A stretch of 30,478 bases of DNA, taken from positions 1-30,478 of the forward strand of contig LRSR01006365.1 in the NCBI GenBank assembly GCA_001579985.1, read 5' to 3'. The DNA is from Hypsibius dujardini (taxonomy: Eukaryota > Tardigrada > Eutardigrada > Parachela > Hypsibiidae). The translations under genes were made by a program, and so were the position numbers. The notes under the pieces are model-generated. The model saw nothing but the letters and a program-made list of their open reading frames with translations, did not search any database and had not been told where the DNA came from. The stretch's first letter is position 1. Each line of letters starts with the position of its first letter. This document shows, piece by piece, positions 21,907 to 30,478 of this stretch.

Positions 21907-22341
21907 CTAAACCGAACCTTGACTTGTGCACCCATAGACACCGAACATGCCCATGTAGCTCCAGCTGCAGGCTTTGACATGAATTCCTCAGTCGTGAAAG
22001 AGGCTCGAGTCCGTCGCGGGACTTTTGCACTGAGAACCGTGGCCATGGGTGCTGCACACGTAGCATTCCAGAGCGTTGGCAATCCTCACAGCTACCGTAA
22101 AAAATCAATTTGTTGGATTCAAATAAGAATGGTGGTTGATGCAGGAAACGGAGGAACGGCCAGGAGAGTACGAATGGCTAGAGTGAAGGGATCCGCAGCT
22201 CGAAAATATAATTTGGGCGATCACTATGCTGCCGCAATCGCACTTCCAAACGATTCTCGGTTCGGTGCATTTTTCTCTGGGCTCTCTCTTACCTCCAATC
22301 ACGACGCACAATAGTAAAATGTGTATTTTCGAGTACATCAT
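21907..22341 (-). pseudogene. Ly6/uPAR (quiver-like) secreted or GPI-anchored protein, interrupted by an in-frame TGA
   Basis: Exon 1 is 22341-22293: MMYSKIHILLLCVVIG, a clear signal peptide, with donor GGAG|GTAAGAG and phase 1. Exon 2 starts at 22091 (acceptor TACGGTAG|CTGTG) and continues in phase as AVRIANALECYVCSTHGHGS. ANA|LECYVC is the typical mature start of a three-finger Ly6 domain, with its first two Cys in CYVC and a third in SQCKSP. A TGA at 21990-21988 stops the frame after FHD. Past it, the same frame continues with Ly6-like Cys (VKACSWSY, GVYGCTSQ) to a TAG at 21909-21907. If CGA mutated to TGA, the gene is a recent pseudogene or a polymorphic null. A later exon with the final CN motif was not found; a donor at CAAG|GTTCGG is possible. 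Ly6/quiver proteins are small extracellular modulators of channels and receptors. Confidence 0.65.
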
Positions 22342-23345
22342 AGACCGATATAATAAAAAAGAAATTTCAGCAGAAACGTAGCCGGCCAAAATCTCCCGGA
22401 GACAGTATAATCCGCAACCGCAACTAATAATAGACGAGAATTCGGCACATCAACTAGGTGTCCGGCGAGAGCAGAAACAGTTAACGACGAAATGCCTCCA
22501 AAACTGATCTTACAATCGCATTGGTAAAAAAAAGTAGTGATTTTATCTTAAGTTAATGTTCCAGGGTTAAGGTTAAGGTAGATCGGCCAGACCGGTCTTT
22601 CGCTGACTGAAAAGTGTCTTAGTGCAGAATACATGGTTAGTTATGTCCACTGTCCAGAAGTTATTTTCTAGAGATTAATTGATGAAAACTTGGCAGACGA
22701 ATTTGAGACTGGTACCCTCAACCCACCCGACGCAATTGTCGCACGGACAACCCTTGGATACAGTAGTGACCTCTACTTGGCGTAAATTTCACTTTTGGAA
22801 CACTTTAGGAACTCCAACATAAAAGTGAACATGCAAGTTATTTTCTCTTCGGGTGTTCGAATGGCTCATTAGGTCCTACGTGTTCCTTTTGGAGCAACAC
22901 TAAAGTCTTTGCGTGTCCAGCTATTCAAATGATCATTTCGAAGGAAGTCTCAAGGAATGCTTTTTGCTATGAACTGCTGTTAAAACACTGGTCCCTAGAC
23001 ATGAAAACGGCGGTTTCGTTTTATTTCATTAAAATCGATTGCTAAACCGAGGAACGTCTGGCTTTGTTGATGTTAAACCGAAACAAGGTCTGTTTCTAGC
23101 CAATTTCCTGATCTCATGTCTCCCAGTTCGTTTACATACTCAATGTCTGCAATGAGTCAACAAGGCCATGACCCCTGTGTGCTTAGGAAATATGAGCACG
23201 GGGGATAGGTTATCATCAAATGATTTCCCAAAGTGAAACAAGAGGAATCGCCATCAGTAAGAGCTTGTTCTGCAGGCCCAATTCCTGAAAAGATGAGGGA
23301 AATCATGCACCACATAAGCATTTGTGTACGAGATTGAACTAGATC
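22342..23345. other. intergenic, no supported gene
   Basis: Lies between the Ly6-like start (minus strand) and the intact + strand receptor gene, so promoters of both should fall here. No exon, repeat or clear TATA box was recognised. Confidence 0.4.
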
Positions 23346-24746
23346 ATGGAGTCTCCCCCAAAATCGAAAACAAGCTTCGGTGAACTGTTTCTGCGTTTCA
23401 TCCTCATGATGCTCGGTTTTCTGGGTCATAAACCGAAAGAGAACTGTGTTACAGTGGCCTTCCACGTGACGCGATCCATGGCTATTTTACTGCTCAGTTT
23501 CGCGGAGTTTCTTTACGAGGTGTGTGCTGCTATGGAAGCTGTCATGTCCTGGCACAGTGAAGGCAATCGGATTGCAATCATTGGCATTCTTTACGATATC
23601 AATTACGTGGTGCGAACAGCCTCTACTTTCACACTGATTTCAGCATTTTGCTGGAAAGCCACCGCTTTGACGAGCCTTCATGAAAGTCTCATAATCCTCA
23701 ACGAAACCAACCCACAAGCAAACAGCAAGAGTAGACGCAAGGAAAATCGCCTTGCAGTGGTGGCTGTGTCTGTGTTCGTAACTTTTATGGCAGTTAACAT
23801 TTCAACTCGACTTTGGGGAGCATTTCAGACTGGTAGTTCGATCCTATCTTGGAGCTCACCGCCATTTCTTTCGGTCACGCTCCTGCAAGAAGCCATTTTT
23901 AAACTTTGTGCATTAACCTTCCAGGAGGCGCTACGCGTACTCTATGCGGGCTACTTGGGAATACTGCTTGCCAATTTTAGAGCAAATTCTGCTTCTGAAA
24001 CTCTGTCTCTTCTTGACGAATCGATAATCAAGAACCAGACCTCGAAAAATGATCTGATTGGACTGTGGTTTGTCAGAGAAGCCGCGTTGACCTTTGCTGA
24101 AAAACTGGAAAAAACCTTTGGCATCATATTTTCTCTGCTGTTTGTCACGGACGTACTACGCCTGGTTTGTATTGTTGGAGACGCCCTCTCACCCCAACAA
24201 ACAACTCCCCAACGGATCCGTCTAGTCGCATCGGTGATGCTCTGCCTCAGCAGTTTTCTCATCAATGTTGACGGACTAATCAGTTTAATGGATAAGGTAA
24301 TTCAGAAAGACGTTTATCCCATGCATGGTGCCTGGATAGCATACGTGGTGTGGCTTTTTAACTTCAATGTTGTTTTAGGAAAAGGAAACGAGGGCACATC
24401 TGTATAAACTGCGCTCGTTTTGGGCACGAGACCCCCTCCAATCCCTAGATGTGACGAGTAACAAACCTGACACACCTGCGAACAACGACCATTACGGCGT
24501 TTCGCAATACCAGGTTTGCTCTGTTCTGTCAGCATTTGAATCAAGTTGTTTTGGATCAAGGAAGGTAGCGGTTGCATGGAACGGCTTGGGGTACATCGGT
24601 CGAGGTACAGTCATCAGTGTAAGTTTTGTGACGAGTAAGTATGGTTAGATTCAAACAGCCGGAGCATGTGATGACAAATGTTTTGTTGTGTACAGGTTTT
24701 CGGTTGGATCATTACGTTCTACGTATTCCTGCTAGGCCAGCATTGA
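23346..24746 (+). CDS. gustatory-receptor-like protein (7tm_7 family), intact
   Basis: Three exons: 23346-24296 (317 codons), 24379-24618 (80 codons) and 24696-24746 (16 codons plus TGA). Both introns are phase 0 and the product is 413 residues. The N-terminus MESPPKSKTSFGELFLRF is shared with the fragments at 18209 and 25344. Seven hydrophobic segments can be placed: AILLLSFAEFLYEVC, the region around YVVRTASTFTLISAFCW, LAVVAVSVFVTFMAVNI, FKLCALTFQEALRVLYAGYL, FGIIFSLLFVTDVLRLVCIV, LVASVMLCLSSFLINV, and a last one split by the final intron (LGYIGRGTVIS, then VFGWIITFYVFLLGQH). TFYVFLLGQ resembles the Gr TYhhhhhQF signature with one extra residue, as in the minus-strand paralogue. Intron positions and phases are the same as in that paralogue. 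The role is probably a ligand-gated chemoreceptor; the ligand is unknown. Confidence 0.85.
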
Positions 24747-25343
24747 TTTTATCGCAAAAATAAATATCGGCGACCATCGCCCGTCTTGCTCTATAGCAAC
24801 GAAGTTCATTCGGAAAACACGCAGTTGCGACACATTGTTAGTTTGGCTTTGCCTCGATTTCTTCCCGTGCAAATAATCCAGCTGTCTAACTGTCTAGCAA
24901 TAACCTTAAATAACTGGGAGAATCCAGTAAGTAATAGATAACAAAGAGTTCGGTACCGTCAACATTGCCAAGATAGTGCATCTCCGTACCAAGTGACTCC
25001 GTACCAAGTGACTGCCCGTTCACGGACAAGCTGAGTAGCTTGAATCGAACAACGCAATAGCCCATCTACAGGGGTCGTCATAAACATTTACTCAACTTTG
25101 AAAAATCACCAAAACAAAATACGCAATAAATCTTTCTAATAATTTGGAGCATGATGGCCCTTCGCCTTGTGAATTGCCAAAACACGATCGGGCCAAGATC
25201 TTCTTTAAATTGCGGTTCGGAATAAACATACAGGGACGCAATCGGTCGCGCGCAGTTACTACTATAACAATTTAAAGTTGAGTAAAGAGGATCTTGACCT
25301 CTCACTTTGAGCCATTTAAAACATCCAGCTCGATGCGTTGATC
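24747..25343. other. spacer between receptor copies
   Basis: No exon was recognised. It should contain the 3' end of the intact receptor transcript. 24986-25013 has a short direct duplication (CCGTACCAAGTGACT twice). Confidence 0.4.
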
Positions 25344-25397
25344 ATGAAGGCGCCAATTCCACGAAGCTCTTCTTATGGTGAGCTGTTTTTGCGCTGC
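25344..25397 (+). pseudogene. first 18 codons of a fourth gustatory-receptor-like copy, truncated
   Basis: ATG at 25344 opens MKAPIPRSSSYGELFLRC, which aligns with the start of the intact gene (shared S-Y/F-GELFLR, and GATCATG around the start). Similarity stops at 25397, exactly where atlastin-like sequence begins. No later receptor sequence was found beyond 26449, so the rest of this copy is lost or was never duplicated. Confidence 0.75.
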
Positions 25398-26449
25398 AAA
25401 CTACTGAGGCTTCAACGACAACATATTGAACCTGCTCTCTTCTCATTATTCACCCACAGACATGGAGGAAGACTTCCGTCAACATTTGCATGAACTCCTT
25501 GCAATACTATTTACGAGGAGGAAATCGTGATAAAGCAACATAACGGGCAGGACTTGCTAGCAGGCTCACTATTTGACTGTATTCAGGTAGGTATGCCAAT
25601 GATTTAATTTACAAACATATGACATGAGCCCGTTCCACATTATCCAGCGCGATCATCTTCCCACAGCCAGTAATGCTGCCAATTATAACCCCGTTTTTGT
25701 TTTGTAGACCTATGTTCAATTATTTCAGAGCGATAGACTGCTCTTGGGCAGGTACGACTGTGTAGTGTTGTGTGTGCGCGTCCCAGCAAATCTCCATCCC
25801 AGGGTCCAGGACTGGAAACATTGATATCGTATCAGGAGCTGTGTTTCCAACCTTTAGGCAAGGGCTCAAATCCACCATCAAAACGCACTAATGAATTGCC
25901 GATCATATTACGATGTTCAAATGCGAAAGGTAACGATCACATGGCCAGAACGGCAACAAAATTACACGTCCCGCCGCTTTTGATCACTCTTTCTCAACAG
26001 TTTATTTTCTCCCGAGACGGAGCACTCAACGAAACCGACCTTCGACGCCACCACGAGTCGTTTCGGAACGTAGCATTGGTGATGTATCACAACTGTCCGA
26101 AGATAGAGGGTATGATGTTAACAACGCTTTTGAGGAGAAATTGGAACGACACATGGAAGAGTTTTGGGCGCGTGAACTGAAGAGACTGGAGTCCTACAAA
26201 AAGTCCTCCAAAAATCGATTCATCAAAGGTGTGATAACGGGGGCAGCGGTGATAGCCACGGCCGTGGGAGGAGTGGCGGTGACAGCCGGCGTGGCTACTG
26301 GAGCGACCGTTGCCGGGGTTGGCACTGCGATTGGAGAGACTTTGACCGCCCTCGGGGGCATGGCGGCTGTCGGTCGGGGGGCCGCTACGGTTGCTGGGGT
26401 GGCCGGGGCGGCTTGATTGGGCGATCGGTTGTGGCGTCGCATCCGAAGT
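25398..26449 (+). pseudogene. inverted partial duplicate of the atlastin-like gene (exons 5-8 with introns)
   Basis: This + strand block is a close copy of the reverse complement of 12119-13185, covering exon 5 through most of exon 8 with the three introns between. It is 1052 bases against 1067 in the source. The difference equals three deletions I can place: one T in exon 5 (about 25510), 13 bases in exon 6 (about 25742) and one base in exon 8 (about 26109). All three break the frame. A CGA to TGA change also gives a stop at 26414-26416. The copy ends in mid-exon at ATCCGAAGT. Introns are retained, so it arose by DNA duplication and not by reverse transcription. It has no promoter or GTPase exons and is dead. 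Confidence 0.95.
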
Positions 26450-27574
26450 AAAATATAATATGCGATTGTTGGCATCGCCCGATTTGGAATTCGAATGAAA
26501 AATCGATTAGAGACGGACGGCAGAAATATTTTGGAGAGAGAAACGAGCGGCTATGCCAATCAAAATTGTAAATACCTGGCCCAGTGCGATTTTTGCATGT
26601 CAATTAGAGTTTGATGTAAAAAAAAAGTTTTGCTGCCGTGCCATTATTAGAATGATATACTACGTTGAAAGTTCGCCCCCTTGTTTCATTCTTCCAATTC
26701 CCTCTGAATCAAATCCAACCGGTTTGCGTTAGAGTGGGAAGCACTTTGTTGTTTTCTCAATGAGAGAGTGAGTGGACGGTGATCCCGGCAGTTGACATAG
26801 GTTCAACAGTGGTTATAGACAAGTTGATACGAACTCGAGGAATTTAAATTTTGTTGTAATGGTAACGACATCAGCAATCGATTGTCTGATCGATTGAAGA
26901 TGATTCAATTTTGTGGATTTTTTGGTTGGTTTCGTTTGGCACCACAGGAATGGCACGGTACATTGCGACTCATAAGGCGCTCACAGATGAAAGCCATATG
27001 AGTTGAGCACTGATACCTATTTCCCCTTTTTGTTATTAAAAGGAACTGTCTGGCTTACGTTGAGATGTCTGGGGCCCCATTTTGTTTAGCAAGGCAGGTA
27101 ACTTACTGCTTGCTACCGTTATATACTGTACTACCCTCGCCAAATGCGGAATTTAACGTACGTCTCAGTCTAAGAACAAAAACGCGAGACGAGGTTAAAA
27201 AATTGCGGCAAAAATAGACCGGGCTTAGATCTATCAAAAGGTTTCCACCAGAGACTTTGAAATCCGCGTTTCTGAAAGATGGTGAAGACACATGCTAATA
27301 TGGCTCACGAAACCAAATGCAGGATTGTATATTCGTTGTAGCTTACGGGATCTTGTTAAGTACTGTAGCCGCGCGATTCTGCGGGTGGGCTAAGCCCCGC
27401 CCCCGCCACACGCACCCACACTCACACACATGCAGTGACGCACACCCAAAATCTTCACTTAATTGGTAAATGGTTGAATGGGTTAACGATATAATGGTTC
27501 TCACGATCAAACAAACTTTAATGGGGACTTAAACCGTCTGGTCGAATTTAAACTTCAAAGCTGTCACACAATCT
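26450..27574. other. gene-free stretch
   Basis: AT-rich, with no recognisable exon on either strand. 27370-27450 is locally GC-rich and then CA-rich (CACACGCACCCACACTCACACACA), a simple-sequence patch. Confidence 0.45.
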
Positions 27575-27630
27575 GCTGTCAGCTGTCATCAGCTGTCATC
27601 AGCTGTCATCAGCATGTCATCAGCTGTCAT
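27575..27630. repeat. tandem repeat, 10-base unit AGCTGTCATC
   Basis: About five to six copies of AGCTGTCATC, one carrying an insertion (AGCATGTCATC). The near-identity of units suggests recent slippage. Each unit contains the palindrome AGCT and a CAGCTG E-box at every junction. Confidence 0.9.
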
Positions 27631-29290
27631 TCAATCAGGTAGGGCCATTTACAAACGTGTCGTTTGTTTAGCTCAATGAAATAAGTTTCTCTTCTGCTCA
27701 CCTTTGAAAGTGTGCGTTGATTCCTTTGGCGCTTAAAACATTCGACACACACTGTATAGCAAAGCTTCTAGCCGACAAATGTATTATTAAATCTTGGTTC
27801 AAAACAGGCATAATTTATACTTTTTCTTCCAAACTCTTAAATGTAACAAAATAGCACGGAATGTTAGAACGAGATCGTTGCAAAGGGCAGAAAACTGCCA
27901 GCAAATCATTCAAATCACTGTCAACAAACGTGAAAGATGTCTGTCGGTCACTAATCGCTTATTCTGTCCCAACAGCACTGTCATCTGTAATTCATTATTT
28001 GCGAACGCCATAATCCGGACTTTCCGCAGCAGCTAGCCTCGCGACTGGAGCAATTTTGCATCACTGGGAGCAGTAACTCTCCCCATATTTTTAAAATAAC
28101 TACGCCAAAATTCAATTTTACCAGCAAATCTTTATGAGAGCAATTACGCATACGCGCACGCACGCACGCGGTCAGTCGGAGATTGATGACGATTTCTGAA
28201 GAAGGTGATGCGGAAACATTTCATGTTTACTGAACAGGATTAAAGTAAAAAGACACTTGTTTTTGCCAGCTGACTTACGGTGCATTTTACGGGAGCGGTT
28301 TAAGAAGATGTTCCCGGTAGTTTCGGTTCCGGCTTTAGTATTTACACAAAAACTGCCGATGACGTCATCGATACTATTTCCCTCGTGTAGCTTTCTATAT
28401 GTATTTCTCTAAATTATGGCCATATCACATTTTTTACAGTATGAGAAAAACCAACACTGCGGCTCGTCAAAGGGCAACGGTCAAAAGGCCAAGAATCGAG
28501 ACAAAATTCACAATTGTTTTTTCATTAGACAATGTTGTAGAAACTTGTGCAGCAAAAACTTTCGCAGAAATACAAAAAAATCAGATTTCTTTTAGAATTC
28601 AGTAAAACTGTTTTGACCTTTCGATGACCTCAGGTAAACTGAACTTTTTTTGAAGTGATATGTCTGAGGACAATTTTCAGAAATTCATCTCTAAGGAAGT
28701 ACTCCTCGTATTATTATTCCCTGTGATTCAAAAATTGTCTCAATATAAAATGTTATTAACACGTCAGGGAAACAGATTTGCCGTTTGAAAAAAAACTTTG
28801 CGTTTGAAAAGTCAGTCTCTCACTCAGCACCTGTCTATTTTGTGTTTTCTGCTGAAACCGGTGGAGTTTAGCTTTTCACAAGAGCTGACCATTTGTAGAA
28901 TGTCTATTTCCCTGCCGGACGATATTATTTTTGGAGTGTAGCAAAAATTATTCCCTGCTGGGAACATCTCCTTCACTTTCTTCCCCGTTACATCCTTACG
29001 TTTAACAAGACATTCCTTTTGGAGAGCAACGAGCAGAAGTTTCTGTTTAAACTCATTAGTAGGCGCAGCCAGGCTTGACGCTAGAATTCCTGTACAATGT
29101 CTTTGGTCAATTAACGAATCATCTTCGTAACAGTGAATACCAAAGGAAGTTGTAGAAATAAGAGGCTCTGCTTCAACGTGTACCGGGCAAAGAAATGAAC
29201 TTATATATACGTCTGTGTGTACCGCGATATTTATTCACTCTTCGAAAATCGCTGTATCTACCTTAGGCGTTGATTTTCAGGACAGCGACA
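27631..29290. other. gene-free stretch upstream of the GPCR
   Basis: No exon was recognised. A likely 5' untranslated-region intron ends at 29280 (GTTGATTTTCAG|GACAGCGACAATGG), ten bases before the GPCR start codon, so the promoter should lie some distance upstream within this stretch. A CG/CA alternating patch sits near 28150-28170. Confidence 0.45.
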
Positions 29291-30478
29291 ATGGCTGATT
29301 TCACAAACGTGACCTTTAGCGACAAAAACTGCAGTGTCACCGCTGTTCCGCTCAGGGCAGCTTATCCAGTTGTGCAATGGAAGCTGACTTTGTACACCGT
29401 AACGTTCGTCGTTAGTATGCTGGGAAACAGCTTCATGTTCCTCTTAATCACGACTGACCGCCAGCTTCGCACACCCTTCAACACCTACGTAGTCTGCTTG
29501 GCCGTAAGCAACATCATCAACAATATTGCCAAGCCGTTTGAAATTGTGAACGCCTGGAAGGGTGTCGCGTGGGCGTGGAGTGAAACAGCATGCTCCCTGT
29601 ACATGTACATCGGCTGGGTGCAGCTGAGTACCCTGTACAATCTTCACCAGGTGATCGCCTGTGTCCGCATGTGGGCCGTCATCCACCCCCAATCGTACCG
29701 CACACGAAACAAGCAGACGTTAGCTGTGGGGCTATGTGTGGGTGTGTGGGTTTACGCGCATTTGGCTAGGTGGGTGATTCTTTACAGGATTGAAAAAAGT
29801 CAAAGGTCATGAAGTCCTTTACCCTTTTCCGACCTCGGGGCGTCTATTGTTTGTTAATATGTCTTCTTAACCGAACGTAGCACTTTGTCCTTGACTGCGG
29901 GGCTGTGGGAAAAAGCCAAACGTTTCAATAAAGCGCTTAAGTTAGAATTCGCTTTGTTCGCTTACAAGTTACCGAGTTTCTGAGCGAACCTCGCACCAAC
30001 AAGGCGTTATCCGCATTTGCAAACTCGGCCTAGGGACACTATGCGTCCTAAAGAAGTTTTGTGGGCAATGAATTTTGCGAGATGAAAACTTGATGAAGCA
30101 AATAAACGAGAAATCGTTAAGCGTGAATTATTCAATAGAAGTTATCTCGTTGTTTTAGGTTGCCGTTTTGGATTCTGGATACTGCATACTATCGCGTCTC
30201 GATCATACAAAACGGAGGCTCTTGCAGCGCCAATACAGCCAAACAGCAGCTATATGTGGCGATCAGCCAAGGCATCTTGTTTTTCATCCCTCTGATCGTA
30301 TTAATCATGGTGACACCCGTCGTATTTTGTGCACGCATTGCCCAGTCAAAGAAGATTGCAGCACGTTTACCCGTCGTTCCAGTCGTTAGAGGTCCGACAT
30401 CAGGACGCGGTCCCAAGCAACCACAAAGGGGTTTATTTCTACTGGGACTGCTGTCATTGTTGGCTATTCTTTGTTGGC
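29291..30478 (+). CDS. rhodopsin-class GPCR with degenerate signature residues, partial (runs off the window)
   Basis: Exon 1 is 29291-29769 and exon 2 runs from 30159 to the window end. The junction is phase 2 on both sides (CTAG|GTGGGT, TTTTAG|GTTGCC). The N-terminus has NVT and NCS glycosylation sites and no signal peptide. TM1 has the GN pair (SMLGNSFMFLLI), TM2 reads LAVSN where most class A receptors have LAxxD, and TM3 starts with a conserved Cys (ETACSLYMYIGW). The DRY site is VRM within ACVRMWAVIHP, TM4 keeps its Trp (GVWVYAHLAR), TM5 is around QGILFFIPLIVLIMV, a Pro/Gly-rich third loop follows, and TM6 is entered at LLSLLAILCW, the CW of CWxP. TM7 and the tail lie beyond the window. 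Loss of the TM2 Asp and of DRY while GN, Trp and CW remain suggests a lineage-specific receptor with altered G-protein coupling or sodium-site behaviour. The ligand is unknown. Confidence 0.88.
29770..30158 (+). other. GPCR intron between TM4 and TM5
   Basis: 389 bases with GT..AG ends, a pyrimidine-rich end (CTCGTTGTTTTAG) and no open coding continuity. It accounts for the only gap over 300 bases inside this gene. Confidence 0.8.

Noticed and set aside
21988-21990. The TGA in the Ly6-like gene as selenocysteine
   Set aside because: It does not replace a Cys of the domain, and no SECIS-like hairpin was evident. A CGA to TGA mutation is simpler.
21883-22314. 143-codon + strand open frame
   Set aside because: It overlaps the Ly6-like gene in antisense. 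The minus strand has a signal peptide, phase-matched splice and Cys pattern; the + frame has no recognisable feature.
25398-26449. The atlastin-like copy as a processed retrogene
   Set aside because: All three introns between exons 5 and 8 are retained and there is no poly(A) tail.

Overview
The window is animal nuclear DNA. Protein-coding stretches are short exons bounded by GT..AG introns, and the intergenic and intronic DNA is AT-rich. It carries mariner-type transposons, foldback elements, a rhodopsin-class GPCR, arthropod-type gustatory-receptor-like (7tm_7) genes, an atlastin-like GTPase and a piece of a natriuretic-peptide-type receptor guanylyl cyclase. This mix suggests a small ecdysozoan genome. 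A tardigrade is my best guess, but nothing seen here proves it. Exon boundaries were read by eye from homology, splice consensus and phase agreement.

Left part (1-9.9 kb). Four + strand exons (331-2681) encode the membrane-proximal half of a receptor guanylyl cyclase ectodomain, its membrane helix and its juxtamembrane start. The kinase-homology and cyclase domains do not follow, so it looks truncated. After about 3.3 kb of AT-rich DNA with a degenerate minisatellite comes an intact two-exon gene (6324-8113). It encodes a soluble protein whose first half resembles a fold seen in bacterial polymorphic toxins. Two foldback/MITE-like elements follow (8188-8497 and 9021-9175).

Middle (9.9-18.2 kb). 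On the minus strand lie an unrecognised membrane protein exon (9933-10753), an eight-exon atlastin-like gene (15217 down to 12026) with an odd Gly/Ala/Val-rich tail in place of the usual hairpin, and an intact three-exon gustatory-receptor-like gene (17807 down to 16181). A 5'-truncated DD37D mariner relic sits at 10976-11464.

Right part (18.2-26.5 kb). This is a + strand series of further gustatory-receptor-like copies. The first (18209-~20140) is dead, with a DD34D mariner inside its first exon. The second (23346-24746) is intact. The third is only a start (25344-25397), cut off by an inverted, intron-containing, disabled copy of atlastin-like exons 5-8 (25398-26449). Between the first two is a minus-strand Ly6/quiver-like secreted protein gene with an in-frame stop. 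The window ends with about 2.8 kb of apparently gene-free DNA and the first two coding exons of a divergent rhodopsin-class GPCR that runs off the end.

The genes do not form an obvious pathway. The common thread is membrane receptors (guanylyl cyclase, gustatory-like, GPCR) in a region that has been duplicating, breaking and collecting transposons.
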